Assembly: GCF_027497495.1 (NCBI RefSeq)
Contig: NZ_CP114205.1
Location: 5,580,001-5,644,000, forward strand
Reading direction: 5' to 3'
From: Streptomyces tubercidicus
GTDB lineage: Bacteria; Actinomycetota; Actinomycetes; Streptomycetales; Streptomycetaceae
Length of the DNA stretch: 64,000 nt
Within the stretch, counting starts at the first letter, position 1; every line of letters starts with the position of its first letter. Below the pieces are notes generated by a model, which had not been told where the DNA came from, ran no database searches, and saw nothing but the letters and a program-made list of their open reading frames with translations. The position numbers were made by a program, and so were the translations under genes. Positions 22,901 to 32,314 of the stretch are shown piece after piece.

Positions 22901-23845
22901 TCAGAACGCCGCAGCGGGCCGTGCGAAGTCGTAGTGGACACCGGTGAGTTGCTCCGAGGCGGCCCACAGGCGTTCGCCGTTCGCGGCCTTCCTGGTCCAG
23001 GGGGCGCGGAAGGACGGGGCGGGGGCGCCGCGCAGTCCGCTGCGCGGGCCGATGAAGGAGCCCGGCCGCATGTGCGGGGCGGTGGCCGCGCAGAGCGTGC
23101 CCAGGGCGCCGCCGTCCGCGGACTGGGCGAGCACCCGGTTGGCCACGCCGACCATGCGCTCGGCAGAGGTGCGGCCCTCCATCCGGACGCCCGCGGTCGC
23201 GAGATTGGTGGCGGCGTATCCGGGGTGCGAGGCGGCCGCGACGACCCGCGAACCGGCCGCGGCCAGCCGCCGGGTCAGCTCGTGGACGAAGAGCAGGTTG
23301 GCGCTCTTGGAACGGCCGTAGGCGATCCAACGGCGGTAGGAGTGCTCGCTGTTGAGGTCGCTGTAGTCGAGGTCGGCGAGGGCGTGCAGCATGCTGGAGA
23401 CGGTGACGACCCGGGCGCCGGGCGTGGCGAGGAGCTTGGGCAGCAGCAGCCCGGTCAGCGCGAAGTGGCCGAGGTGGTTGGTGCCGAACTGCATCTCGAA
23501 GCCGTCGGCGGTGGTGCGGTGCGGCAGGGCCATCACGCCCGCGTTGTTGATCAGCAGGTCGAGCCGGTCGCCGTCGAAGTCGTCGAGGGCGGCGGCGAAG
23601 TCCCGTACGGAGGACAGATCGGCAAGGTCCAGCGCCCGGAACTCGGCCTCGGCGGTGGGGACTTCGGAGCGCAGCCGCTCCAGGGCGGCGATCCCGCGCT
23701 CCTCATTGCGGCAGGCCAGCAGCACGCGGGCGCCCTTGCGGGCCAGTTCGCGCGCGGTGACATAGCCGATGCCGCTGTTCGCGCCCGTGACGACTGCCGA
23801 GCGGCCTGTCTGGTCGGGGATGTGGCTGGTGTTCCACCTGGTCAC
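22901..23845 (-). CDS. Short-chain dehydrogenase/reductase, retinol-dehydrogenase-like (314 aa)
   Basis: Classical Rossmann SDR. The cofactor motif is TGANSGIG, followed by the structural NNAG, catalytic Ser in VVTVSSMLH, and Tyr/Lys in YGRSKSAN. The late position of the Tyr and the extended C-terminus resemble the WW-oxidoreductase/retinol dehydrogenase branch that uses NADP. Substrate is unknown. The GTG at 23843-23845 is supported by GGAGGAG six bases upstream. It is a lone gene ending 33 bp before the RDD gene start. Confidence 0.9.
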   Translation of the reverse strand: MTRWNTSHIPDQTGRSAVVTGANSGIGYVTARELARKGARVLLACRNEERGIAALERLRSEVPTAEAEFRALDLADLSSVRDFAAALDDFDGDRLDLLINNAGVMALPHRTTADGFEMQFGTNHLGHFALTGLLLPKLLATPGARVVTVSSMLHALADLDYSDLNSEHSYRRWIAYGRSKSANLLFVHELTRRLAAAGSRVVAAASHPGYAATNLATAGVRMEGRTSAERMVGVANRVLAQSADGGALGTLCAATAPHMRPGSFIGPRSGLRGAPAPSFRAPWTRKAANGERLWAASEQLTGVHYDFARPAAAF

Positions 23846-24022
23846 GCCTGCACTCCTCCGTAGGGGGCAACCAGGTTACGCCGCACGCTGGGGCGGATGG
23901 GGAGGGAGGGGCAGACGGGATGAGAGGGGCCGAGGGCCGGGTGTCCCAGGCGGCGGCCACCCGGTCCATCGCGGCCAGGCGCAGCCCTGGCCGGGCCCGT
24001 TCTCCACTACGGTGGCACGTTC

Positions 24023-24415
24023 TCAGCTGTCGCCCCCCGCCCCCACCCGTACGCGATACACCGGCACCGACACCGACGGATCGTCCAGGCAGCCGCCCGA
24101 TGCCAGGTCGAAACGCTGCTTGAGCAGGGGCGATGCCACGAAGGGGCGGCCGTCGGCCGAGCCGGTCAGGCCGCGGGAGAGGACCTGGGCGCCGGTGAAC
24201 GGGTCGCGGTTGGCGATCGCATAGACCTGCCCGGCGCGGTCGGTGAAGAGCGCGGCCTGGGTGCCGTCCGGGAGGAGCGCGGCGACACCGCGCCCCGGGA
24301 GGAGGTCGTCCAGGGTGCAGACCGCGACCCAGCCCCGGGGGCAGCGGATCTCCACCGTGACGGCCGTAGTGGCGGTATCGCCGGCAGCGATGCTCATCAG
24401 GCTCATCGGACTCAT
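24023..24415 (-). CDS. nirD: Assimilatory nitrite reductase small subunit
   Basis: A Rieske-fold protein of 130 residues (VAALLPDGTQAALFTDRAGQVYAIANRDPFTG), lacking the Cys-His cluster ligands of true Rieske proteins, as in NirD. The body matches throughout, including SPLLKQRFDLASGGCLDDPSVSVPVYRV. The first ATG (24415) overlaps the nirB stop by one base (TGATG). Two further ATGs follow within six codons, so the exact start is open. Together with nirB it reduces nitrite to ammonium with NADH for nitrogen assimilation. Confidence 0.95.
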   Translation of the reverse strand: MSPMSLMSIAAGDTATTAVTVEIRCPRGWVAVCTLDDLLPGRGVAALLPDGTQAALFTDRAGQVYAIANRDPFTGAQVLSRGLTGSADGRPFVASPLLKQRFDLASGGCLDDPSVSVPVYRVRVGAGGDS

Positions 24416-27120
24416 CAGACGGAAGCCCCTTCCAGGCTGCGTACGGGCAGAGTCGGGCCGGCCAGCAGCGTCAGGTCCGGCTTGACCTGGTCGCGCTCCG
24501 GCACGAAGCGGACGGACGGATCCGGTGCGTCGGGCGCGTTGACGAAGGAGACGAAGCGGGCCAGCCGCTCGGGGTCGGCGAGGGTCTCGGCCCATTCGTC
24601 GCGGTAATGGGTGACATGCGCGGCCATCAGGGCCTCCAGCTCGTCACCCAGCCCCAGGGAGTCATGGACGACGACATCCCGGACGTGGTCGAGCCCGCCG
24701 TCGATCCGCTCCAGCCAGGCGGAGGTGCGCTCCAGTCGGTCCGCCGTACGGATGTAAAACATCAGGAACCGGTCGATCAGCCGGATCAGTTCGGCGTCGC
24801 TCAGGTCCTGGGCGAGCAGATCGGCATGGCGCGGATCGGCGCCCCCGTTACCGCCGACGTAGAGATTCCAGCCCTGGGAGGTGGCGATGACGCCGAAGTC
24901 CTTGCCGCGGGCCTCCGCGCACTCCCGCGCGCACCCGGACACCGCGGACTTCAGCTTGTGCGGGGAGCGCAGTCCCCGGTAGCGCAGCTCCAGTTCGATG
25001 GCCATACGGACCGAGTCCTGCACGCCGTAGCGGCACCAGGTCTGCCCCACGCATGACTTCACGGTGCGCAGCGCCTTCCCGTACGCATGCCCCGACTCGA
25101 AGCCCGCGTCCACCAACCGGGCCCATACCTCCGGGAGTTGATCGACCCGGGCGCCGAACAGATCGATCCGCTGGCCGCCGGTGATCTTGGTGTAGAGGCC
25201 GAAGTCGCGGGCCACCTCGCCGATCACGATCAGCTTGTCCGGGGTGATCTCCCCGCCGGGGATACGCGGCACGATCGAGTACGAGCCGTTGCGCTGGAGG
25301 TTGGCGAGGAAGTGGTCGTTGGTGTCCTGGAGGGCGGCCTGCTCCCCGTCCAGGACATAGCCGTCGGCGCCGACACTGGGGGCGAGCGAAGCGATGATCG
25401 AGCCGACGGTGGGTTTGCAGATCTCGCAGCCGTCGCCGTTCCTCGCCTCCGGGCGGCCGTGCGAGTCCAGCAGCTCGGCGAAGGACGTCAGCCGCAGGGT
25501 GCGGACGATCTCGTAGAGCTCGGCGCGGGTGTGCGGGAAGCAGCCGCACAGCCCGGTGTCGATGGTGGCGCCGGACGCGGCCAGCTCGTCGTTCAGCACG
25601 GCGGTGAGTGACTTGACGCAACTGCCGCAGCCGGTACCGGCCTTGGTGCACTTCTTGACCTCGGGGAGGGTGCCGCAGGAGTGCTCGGTGACCGCCGCCC
25701 GGACCGTCCCCTTGGTGACGTTGTGGCAGTTGCACAGCACCGCGCTGTCCGGCAGCGCGGACGGGCCGAGCGCGGCGCCCCCGCCCCCCGACGCCCCGTC
25801 CGGCAGCACCAGTTGCTCGGCCGGTACCGGGGGAACGCTGCCGGTCAGCGGCCGCAGCATGCCGTACGCCTCGGCGTCGCCGACCAGCACCCCGCCCAGC
25901 AGCTCGCCCGCTGCGCCGATCACCAGCTTCTTGTAGACACCGCTGCGGGCATCGGCGTAGACGACGTCCAGACAGCCCTCGGTGGTGCCCTGCGCGTCGC
26001 CGAAGGACGCCACGTCCACGCCGAGAAGCTTGAGCTTGGTGGACAGGTCGGCGCCGGTGAAGCCCTCGGGGGTGCCGGTGCCGGTGCCGGTCTCGGGGAA
26101 GAGTGCGTCGGTGATGCTGCCGGCCGCCACCCGGGCCATGTCGTACCCGGGCGCGACCAGTCCGTAGACCCGGCCGTCGGCGGCCAGCGCGCACTCGCCG
26201 ATCGCGTACACGTCCGGGTCGTCGGTGCGGCACCACTCGTCGACGACGATGCCGCCGCGTGCGCCGACCGGCAGCCCGCAGTCCCGGGCGAGCTGGTCGC
26301 GGGGCCGGACACCGGCCGAGAAGACCACCAGATCGGTCTCGATGACGGAGTCGTCCGACAGGCCCATGGCGGTCACCGCACCGGCCCCGTCCGCGACGAT
26401 CTCCTTGCCGCCGACGCCGGTTTGCACCTCCAGGCCCATCTCCTCGACGGTACGGCGCAGCGCGCGGCCGCCGCCCTCGTCTACCTGGAGGGCCATCAGC
26501 CGCGGCGCGAACTCCACGATGTGGGTGCGCAGCCCCAGCCCCTTCAGCGCCCCGGCCGCCTCCAGGCCGAGCAGCCCGCCGCCGACCACCACACCGGTGC
26601 GGGCATTCTTGGCGTACTCCTCGATGGCGAGCAGGTCTTCGAGGGTGCGGTAGACGAAACATCCCGTGCTGTCCTTGCCCGGCACAGGCGGGACGAATGG
26701 GTACGAGCCGGTGGCCAGCACCAGGGCGTCGTAGTGGACGGTCAGCCCGGAGCGGGCGGTAACCGTGCGGGTGGTGCGGTCGACGGCCGTGGCGGGGTCG
26801 CCGAGGTGCAGTTCGATGCCGTGCCGGGCCAGGAAATCCGGCTCGGCGAGGCTCAGGTCGTCCGGGCTCCGACCGGCGAAGTACGAGGTCAGCTGGACGC
26901 GGTCGTAGGCCGGGCGGGGCTCCTCGCACAGTACGACCACCCGCGCCCGCCCGGTGACGCCGCGGTCGGCCAGCTCCTCCAGGAAGCGCTGGCCGACCAT
27001 GCCGTGGCCGACGAGGACAAGAGTGGGGGTGGTGCCAGGCGCGGTGGCCGGGGTGGCGGCCGATGTGGTGGTCGGCGTGGCGGCCGGTGCGGCTTCCGGG
27101 TGCGGCGGCATCGAGGTCAT
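24415..27120 (-). CDS. nirB: Assimilatory nitrite reductase large subunit
   Basis: NADH-dependent sirohaem nitrite reductase of 901 residues. After a Thr/Pro-rich start come an FAD domain (LVLVGHGMVGQRFLEEL), an NAD domain (GVVVGGGLLGLEAAGAL), a BFD-like [2Fe-2S] domain (CNCHNVTKGTV and CTKAGTGCGSC), and the sirohaem/[4Fe-4S] domain with SCVGQTWCRYGVQ and SGCARECAEARGKD supplying the cluster cysteines. All cofactor motifs are present. It is cytoplasmic and is followed by nirD in a tight operon. Sirohaem supply may involve the chelatase-like gene at 45208. No GlnR box was resolved by eye in the upstream gap. Confidence 0.97.
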   Translation of the reverse strand: MTSMPPHPEAAPAATPTTTSAATPATAPGTTPTLVLVGHGMVGQRFLEELADRGVTGRARVVVLCEEPRPAYDRVQLTSYFAGRSPDDLSLAEPDFLARHGIELHLGDPATAVDRTTRTVTARSGLTVHYDALVLATGSYPFVPPVPGKDSTGCFVYRTLEDLLAIEEYAKNARTGVVVGGGLLGLEAAGALKGLGLRTHIVEFAPRLMALQVDEGGGRALRRTVEEMGLEVQTGVGGKEIVADGAGAVTAMGLSDDSVIETDLVVFSAGVRPRDQLARDCGLPVGARGGIVVDEWCRTDDPDVYAIGECALAADGRVYGLVAPGYDMARVAAGSITDALFPETGTGTGTPEGFTGADLSTKLKLLGVDVASFGDAQGTTEGCLDVVYADARSGVYKKLVIGAAGELLGGVLVGDAEAYGMLRPLTGSVPPVPAEQLVLPDGASGGGGAALGPSALPDSAVLCNCHNVTKGTVRAAVTEHSCGTLPEVKKCTKAGTGCGSCVKSLTAVLNDELAASGATIDTGLCGCFPHTRAELYEIVRTLRLTSFAELLDSHGRPEARNGDGCEICKPTVGSIIASLAPSVGADGYVLDGEQAALQDTNDHFLANLQRNGSYSIVPRIPGGEITPDKLIVIGEVARDFGLYTKITGGQRIDLFGARVDQLPEVWARLVDAGFESGHAYGKALRTVKSCVGQTWCRYGVQDSVRMAIELELRYRGLRSPHKLKSAVSGCARECAEARGKDFGVIATSQGWNLYVGGNGGADPRHADLLAQDLSDAELIRLIDRFLMFYIRTADRLERTSAWLERIDGGLDHVRDVVVHDSLGLGDELEALMAAHVTHYRDEWAETLADPERLARFVSFVNAPDAPDPSVRFVPERDQVKPDLTLLAGPTLPVRSLEGASV

Positions 27121-27244
27121 GTTCCTCAGCCTGCGGTCCGGCTGTTACCCGCCCGCATCTGCCCTGTTTCCCGGGCGGAACGCTGCCCTCAGTGGCGGGC
27201 GGGCGGCCGTGTGAGGGCGGGGGAGCCGTGCGGGGGAGCCGTGC

Positions 27245-27269
27245 GGGGCGGGCCGCTCAGGCCCGCCCC
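27245..27269 (-). terminator. Perfect 10-bp hairpin, probable terminator
   Basis: GGGGCGGGCC (27245-27254) and GGCCCGCCCC (27260-27269) around the loop GCTCA lie 57 bp after the stop of the lipoprotein gene ending at 27326, and before the nirB start. The position suits termination upstream of nirB. Confidence 0.65.
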
Positions 27270-27291
27270 CTGCCCCCTGCCCCTCGGGCTC

Positions 27292-27318
27292 CGGCTGAAC
27301 CGGCTGAACCGGCTGAAC
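27292..27318. repeat. Three exact 9-bp tandem repeats
   Basis: CGGCTGAAC occurs three times in a row, followed by CGGCCGGTCAGCC, just after the stop codon of the lipoprotein gene. Probably replication slippage. Confidence 0.8.
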
Positions 27319-27325
27319 CGGCCGG

Positions 27326-29431
27326 TCAGCCCGTCGCCGTCGCCTTCACCTGCGCCGGGCACAGCCGCCGCGGCTCCTTGTCCGTACGCAGCTTGGCGTC
27401 GACACAGCCGCCCGGCAGACCGTCGTGGGCCCGGCTGCCGAAGTTGGCGGTGACGGTCAGCGCGCCGTCGCCGAAGACGGTGCGCTGCACACTGCGGTCA
27501 CCGGTCAGCCAGCGGAACGAGGTCAGCTGCTCGGTCCCGGCCGCGCGGTGCAGCGGCGAGAAGTACTTCTGCAGCTTGGCCAGCTCGGGCCCGTTCTTCT
27601 CCAGCGTCGGGCCGTCGAGGACGTAGTTGAGCGGGGTGTTGTAGAGCATCGCCAGCAGCGCCCGGGTGGTCTTCTGCGCCGGCAGCTTCTCGTACGACAG
27701 CTCCCACCGCTCCGCGTTGACCAGCGAGCCGTGCAGTGCGGTCTCGTAGAGCGGGGCGCGGTACTTGGGGTCGTACATGGCCTTGGCGAGCGCGGCGGGC
27801 AGCCGCACCGGCTTGAAGAAGGCGCCCGGGGCCTTCTCCGGGTAGTAGCCGCCCCAGGTCTTCCGGTCCTTCTCCAGCTTCCACAGGCCATCGGCGGCCG
27901 GGGTGCCCGAGCCGTGGTCGTAGGCCAGCACCTGGTTCGCCCAGGGCTGGGCCGACTCCGAGCCGAGGACGAGGTTCTCCGACAGCCGCCGCATCCGGGC
28001 CAGCCGCGCCTGGCGGTCCTCCGCCTTGGTCATCTCATGGCCCTTGCCGTAGTCGCGGAACACCTCGCCGGTCGCATCCACATCGAGGAAGTAGCTGTCC
28101 GCGCCGTTGGCGACCATCGTGCGGGTTCGGTCGGCGAGATAGTGCTTACTCGGTTCGGCCTTCTCGAAGGCGCGGGAGCTGAGATAGCAGCCACGGTCCC
28201 CGAAGCCGCCCTCCGGGGTGCCGTCCGCCTTCCGTATACAGAAGTCGGGGTAGACCCGGCCGGGCCAGACCGAGGTGGGGCTGTCGGCCTTCTTCGGGTC
28301 CTGCCCGTTGGCGAAGGTGTCGTACGGGCCGACGAGATAGCCCGCCTTCTTGGCGGCCCGCACCGCCGCCGCGTTCATCGGGTCCGGGCCCGCGTCGTAC
28401 CCGAGCCACATCCGGTCCACGCCCAGCTGCTTCAGCCTGCTGACCCCTGAGGCGGTCCGGGCGTCGCCCCATACATAGGCGTGGAAGGCGCCGAGCAGCT
28501 TGCCGTTGGCCGGGTTCTGCCGGATCTTCCGGCGCAGGCTGCCGAGCTGTCCGCGCTGGGCGAGGTAGGAGCGGTAGTCGGCGGCGGGGGCGACCGGGTT
28601 GCCGTCGGTCAGGGCGAAGGAGACCTCGTAGTCACGGGTGCCCTCACCGGCGTCGAAGGCATGCGCGGCGGTGGCGCGCAGCCGTCCGCCGGTGGAGGCG
28701 AAGCGCAGCGAGGTCCCGATGTCGGTGGGCGTCAGATAGCTGACACCGGCCCCGCCGCCGGACGCGCCCTTACGGCCGCCGGACCCGCGCTCACCGCCGC
28801 CGGACGCGCCCTGACCGCCGCCGGACGCGCCCTTACCTCCGCCCATCGAGTAGCCCCACAGGGGGAGCGAGAACCCCTCGCCGACATCCACGGAGCTGCC
28901 GTCCAGCCCGCCCTTCTCCTCCCCACCGTTCCAGAACGCGTCCCGTACGGGTATGTCCAGGCCCTCCCCGCGCGGCAGTTGCAGAGCGGACGCGGCCCGG
29001 TCGGTGCCGGTCACCGGCCAGTTGACCGACCCGTCACGGTCCGCCCGCAGCTTGATCCGCAGCCGCCCGCGCTCCGAACTGGCCGTCACCTTCAGCCCCT
29101 TGGCCGGGTAGCTCCAACTCGCCCCGTCGCCCGTCCGCGTCACCGGCCCCGGTTTCCCGAGCCCACCGCCGCCCGCCGGACCGGACAGCACCAGCTCCCG
29201 CCCGCCCGCGGTACGCGCGTTCACCGCCAGCGAGGCGGTATCGACCACGGCCGTACCACCGGCCACAGGCAGTTCGAGCCGACTGCCCTCCAGCGTCCCG
29301 GCGGCGGCACTGTCACACCCGGCCACCCCGAAGGTGGTCGCGGTGAGGGCCAGGGAGGCGGCTAGGACGCGGGTGGCGGTGGTCCGGCTACGGGCGGTGT
29401 CCCGGGGGGACTTGGAAACGTCGGATGTCAT
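27326..29431 (-). CDS. Secreted lipoprotein, GH101-like glycoside hydrolase (701 aa)
   Basis: The signal peptide ends in the lipobox GVAGC, so the protein should be membrane-anchored outside the cell. A beta-sandwich-like N-terminal region precedes a Gly/Ser/Lys repeat (about 215-250, GASGGGQGASGGGERG...), then a TIM-barrel-like catalytic part. SYFLDVDATGEVFRDY (Asp450) and LGSESAQPWANQ (Glu492) resemble the nucleophile and acid/base regions of GH101 endo-alpha-N-acetylgalactosaminidases. The match is partial, so I call it GH101-like only. The substrate could be a host or microbial glycan. The ATG at 29431 lacks a clear ribosome-binding site. It is followed by a hairpin at 27245. Confidence 0.7.
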   Translation of the reverse strand: MTSDVSKSPRDTARSRTTATRVLAASLALTATTFGVAGCDSAAAGTLEGSRLELPVAGGTAVVDTASLAVNARTAGGRELVLSGPAGGGGLGKPGPVTRTGDGASWSYPAKGLKVTASSERGRLRIKLRADRDGSVNWPVTGTDRAASALQLPRGEGLDIPVRDAFWNGGEEKGGLDGSSVDVGEGFSLPLWGYSMGGGKGASGGGQGASGGGERGSGGRKGASGGGAGVSYLTPTDIGTSLRFASTGGRLRATAAHAFDAGEGTRDYEVSFALTDGNPVAPAADYRSYLAQRGQLGSLRRKIRQNPANGKLLGAFHAYVWGDARTASGVSRLKQLGVDRMWLGYDAGPDPMNAAAVRAAKKAGYLVGPYDTFANGQDPKKADSPTSVWPGRVYPDFCIRKADGTPEGGFGDRGCYLSSRAFEKAEPSKHYLADRTRTMVANGADSYFLDVDATGEVFRDYGKGHEMTKAEDRQARLARMRRLSENLVLGSESAQPWANQVLAYDHGSGTPAADGLWKLEKDRKTWGGYYPEKAPGAFFKPVRLPAALAKAMYDPKYRAPLYETALHGSLVNAERWELSYEKLPAQKTTRALLAMLYNTPLNYVLDGPTLEKNGPELAKLQKYFSPLHRAAGTEQLTSFRWLTGDRSVQRTVFGDGALTVTANFGSRAHDGLPGGCVDAKLRTDKEPRRLCPAQVKATATG

Positions 29432-29514
29432 GAGGACTGGATAGTCCCGGCTTTTAAGAGGGTTCTAAGAAGCCGCCTCATATGGCGAGTCCGCGGTGGG
29501 CGATGAGGAGCCCG

Positions 29515-30195
29515 CTAATAGCGGAGCGATGGGTACCAGTCGCCGCGGCCGTTGGGCGTGAGGTCGAGCAGGTGCCATACGGGGGTGAGCAGATCGATGC
29601 CGCGCTCTTGGATGTCGTCGGCCATGCGGGGGTGGACCGAGTAGGCGTGGCGGACCGCTCCGGTGTCGTCGCGGGTGAACACCGACACCGTCGAGTCCTG
29701 GTTGCCGTCGGCGTCCTCGCTGCCCAGGTCGTATTTGAAGGTGCTCGCCCCGGCGCTGAGCAGCCGCAGATTCGTCCACTGCCGGTCCCGGGCGTACGCA
29801 CGCAGCTCCGGCAGTTCGGCCGCCGCGACGACGGCGAAGTCGGCGTTCTGCGTGATGTGGTCGACGATCCCGTTGAAGCCGTCGATCCACATCGTGCACA
29901 TGGGGCAGGCCGGCTTCTGCTGCTTGCCGAACATGAAGTGGTAGACGATCAGGTCGCGTCCAGGCGCGCTGAACAGCTCGCTGAGCCGCACGGACCGTGC
30001 CGGTTCGTCCCCGGCGTGCAGATCCGCCGGGCCCTCCTCGAAGACGTAGTCGTCCACGACGGGCCCAGCCGGCAGCCCCCGACGCAGTTCGGCGACCCGT
30101 TCGCGTCGGCGCATCAGCTCGATCTCGGCCTGCCGCAGCTCTTCGCGGGCCTCGGCGTACTCGGCCGGTTCCCCGGCAAGACGGGTCTGGCGCAT
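29515..30195 (-). CDS. DUF899 thioredoxin-like protein (226 aa)
   Basis: DUF899 family: a helical start with Glu/Arg-rich segments (AEYAEAREELRQAEIELMRRRERVAELRR in outline), then a thioredoxin-like fold with CPMCTMWIDGFNG and a C-terminal HLLDLTPNGRGDW signature. The Cys-Pro-Met-Cys pair suggests redox activity; the physiological role is unknown. The ATG at 30195 is supported by AGGAGA five bases upstream. The frame extending to 30369 is rejected. No operon partner is seen. Confidence 0.88.
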   Translation of the reverse strand: MRQTRLAGEPAEYAEAREELRQAEIELMRRRERVAELRRGLPAGPVVDDYVFEEGPADLHAGDEPARSVRLSELFSAPGRDLIVYHFMFGKQQKPACPMCTMWIDGFNGIVDHITQNADFAVVAAAELPELRAYARDRQWTNLRLLSAGASTFKYDLGSEDADGNQDSTVSVFTRDDTGAVRHAYSVHPRMADDIQERGIDLLTPVWHLLDLTPNGRGDWYPSLRY

Positions 30196-30637
30196 CGCAT
30201 CTCCTGGACGACTCCGGGCACGCAGCCGCTGTCCCCGGCCGCCATCTGCTGTGTCCGCCATTGTTGGCGCACGGGCAGCGCCTCGCCAGGCGGGGCGGCC
30301 GGACGGGGGACCTCCGGTGCAGAACGCGTTCCGGGCACCGAACGTGTTCCGTCTGCCCGCCCCGGCCAAGCGGAGCGCCTCACGTCGCCGTCGCGAACGG
30401 CCTCGGCCAAAGGCTGACGCAAAACCGCCACTTTGCTATTCGTTGACTTGGTCTTGACTGTCAATTGACGATAGCGTCCAGCCCAGATCGGGCGATCCCG
30501 GTCAGGGCCGACCCAGCGTCCGAGGCTTCCCGTGCCGCAGTCGTATCCGTGCTCAGGCCGCAGAGTTGGCCGGGCCGGCCCAGCACTTCATCTGCTCCCC
30601 GGCTCCCCGTGGGCCGTTGGATGTCACCGGAGGATGC
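30196..30637. other. 442-bp divergent intergenic region
   Basis: No convincing gene. The middle contains an AT-richer stretch (30420-30475) with promoter-like and palindromic sequence, described separately. The rest looks non-coding. Confidence 0.6.
30443..30475 (+). promoter_or_regulatory. Promoter-like stretch with 10-bp palindrome
   Basis: Two TTGACT copies (30443-30448 and 30454-30459) and the perfect palindrome GTCAATTGAC (30460-30469) lie in the only AT-rich part of the gap, 165 bp upstream of the secreted protein start at 30638. The first TTGACT has possible -10 sequences in GACGATAGC about 18 bp on. It may be a regulated promoter. Confidence 0.4.
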
Positions 30638-31399
30638 ATGACCTCTCGTATAGCTGCCGCCATCGCCACCTGCGCGCTGAGTCTCGGTGCCCTCGCCTCG
30701 GGTGCGGGCGTCGCCGCCGCGGCCCCGTCGGCCCCCGCGGGCGACGCGTCCTCGCTCCGGCCGGCGGTCGACGCGCGCGCCGCGGCCGTGGACCGGTGCA
30801 GCTACCAGGTGGTCCGCTCCCACGACTCCCGCTACGTCTACTCGGTGAGCGGGGTCTTCGGCGACGGCGCGCGTGAGCTGACGCCCCAGAAGGAGGACTA
30901 CGTGAGGTTCTCCGGCGACTGGCGCAAGGTCGTCCAGGTCGACGCGTGCGCGGGCGTGCGCGGTCAGGCCCCCACCGCGCTCCGCGTCACGGGGAAGCTG
31001 GAGCGCCCTGAGAACTACGATCCGTCCGTACCGCGCACGATCCACAGCAACGACCTCAAGCCCGCCGCCTCTTCGGTGATCCCGAAGGCGCCGGAGCTGA
31101 CGTCCGTCGACCGCCTCGACGCGGCCACCGTCCGCGTCACGTGGAAGCCCGCGCAGGGCAACCCGGACCAGGTCGTCCTGATGGAGCGCAAGCCCTTCTA
31201 CTCCAGCGAGGTCGGCGTGTGGCACCCCAACACGTTCCAGTGGGACGTCCGGGCCGGTGCCACTTCGATGGACCGCAAGCTGGAGCGCGACGCCGACATT
31301 CCGTCCGATGCCCGCGCCCACTCCTACTGGATGCGCGTGATCAAGGGGGGTTTCGTCAGCGACCTGCGTGCCGAGAAGCCGGTCACGGTCGAGCCGTAA
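30638..31399 (+). CDS. Secreted protein of unknown function with a fibronectin III-like C-terminus (253 aa)
   Basis: Sec signal peptide (MTSRIAAAIATCALSLGALA...VAAAAPS) with likely cleavage after AAA. The mature protein has two Cys residues (DRCSYQVV and VDACAGV) that could pair, followed by a region PELTSVDRLDAATVRVTWKPA that reads like the first strands of a fibronectin type III domain. No catalytic motif is seen. The ATG at 30638 has GGAGG four bases upstream; the longer frame is rejected. Confidence 0.8.
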   Translation: MTSRIAAAIATCALSLGALASGAGVAAAAPSAPAGDASSLRPAVDARAAAVDRCSYQVVRSHDSRYVYSVSGVFGDGARELTPQKEDYVRFSGDWRKVVQVDACAGVRGQAPTALRVTGKLERPENYDPSVPRTIHSNDLKPAASSVIPKAPELTSVDRLDAATVRVTWKPAQGNPDQVVLMERKPFYSSEVGVWHPNTFQWDVRAGATSMDRKLERDADIPSDARAHSYWMRVIKGGFVSDLRAEKPVTVEP

Positions 31400-31440
31400 A
31401 CCGTCTGCCCGGTGCCGCCGTCCGCCTCCCGCCGGAGGTC

Positions 31441-31827
31441 CTAGGCGTCGGCGCCCTGCGGATACCAGCGGAGCTCGACGGTGTTGCCGTCCGGGTCGTT
31501 GACGTACAGGGACTGGCCGTTGCCACGGGCACCGAAGCGCGGCCCGGGGCCGTCGACCACCGTGAACTCGCCCGAGTCGACCACCTCCTGCCAGTCGAGC
31601 GGCTCGACGACCAGGCAGAGGTGGTCGACATTGGAGCCCTCGCGCGGCCCCTCGGCGAGGTCGAGGATGGTCGCCGGGCTCACCCGCACAGAAGGGAAGG
31701 GCACCTCGCCCGCGCGCCAGTCGTCCACGCGGACCGGCTCCAGACCGAGCTGCCCGCAGTAGAAGGCGAGCGACCGCTCGATGTCGGCGACGTTCAGCAC
31801 GAGGTGGTCGAAGGCGATGACGCGCAT
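31441..31827 (-). CDS. VOC-family (glyoxalase-like) protein (128 aa)
   Basis: A single vicinal-oxygen-chelate domain with two beta-alpha-beta-beta-beta halves. His8 (FDHLVLNVADIERSLAFY), His in SNVDHLCLVV and Glu in DPDGNTVELRWYP are the usual metal-ligand positions. Such proteins include glyoxalase I, ring-cleavage dioxygenases and antibiotic-binding proteins; the substrate is unknown. GGAGGAG six bases before the ATG fixes the start. Confidence 0.9.
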   Translation of the reverse strand: MRVIAFDHLVLNVADIERSLAFYCGQLGLEPVRVDDWRAGEVPFPSVRVSPATILDLAEGPREGSNVDHLCLVVEPLDWQEVVDSGEFTVVDGPGPRFGARGNGQSLYVNDPDGNTVELRWYPQGADA

Positions 31828-32026
31828 GGGGGGCTCCTCCGGGTTGCGGACGCGGATGCGGATGCGAACGCCGGGCCCCGGGCCCGGCGCGGCAGATCGT
31901 TGTGCAACGAACCTATAGTCCGGGCAGCGGGCCCGCGATCGGCCGTTGGTCCTGCTCCGCCGGGCCGCTGCACTGGTCCACCGGTCCTAGTCCGCTGGTC
32001 CTGGTCCTGGTCCGCCCGTCGGCCCG

Positions 32027-32314
32027 TCAGGCGGTGAACTGCCCGCGCTTGACAGCCGAGACGAACGAGGACCAGCCGCGCGCGGGGAATATGAGCGCGG
32101 GTCCGTCCGGGTCCTTGCTGTCGCGGACGGGGACGAGGCCGTGGGGTTCGGTGAGGCCGCGGGAGAATTCGAGGCAGTCCCCGCCGCTGGCGTCGCTGTA
32201 GGACGACTTGACCCAGGTGAAGGTACGGGAGAACTCGACGCAGTCCCCGCCGTTGGCGTCGCTGTAGGACGACTTGAGCCACTCGGCTCCGGCGAGATTC
32301 AGGGCGGCGCTCAT
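32027..32314 (-). CDS. DUF397 protein with duplicated motif (95 aa)
   Basis: DUF397 family with the hallmark WLKSSYSDANGGDCVEFS repeated as WVKSSYSDASGGDCLEFS, followed by VPVRDSKDPDGPALIFP. The half-duplication is an internal tandem repeat. DUF397 proteins are paired with XRE/DUF5753 regulators in Streptomyces (the WhiJ/BldB-associated class) and are thought to work together in developmental control. The ATG overlaps the stop of the XRE gene by four bases, so the two are translationally coupled. Confidence 0.93.
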   Translation of the reverse strand: MSAALNLAGAEWLKSSYSDANGGDCVEFSRTFTWVKSSYSDASGGDCLEFSRGLTEPHGLVPVRDSKDPDGPALIFPARGWSSFVSAVKRGQFTA

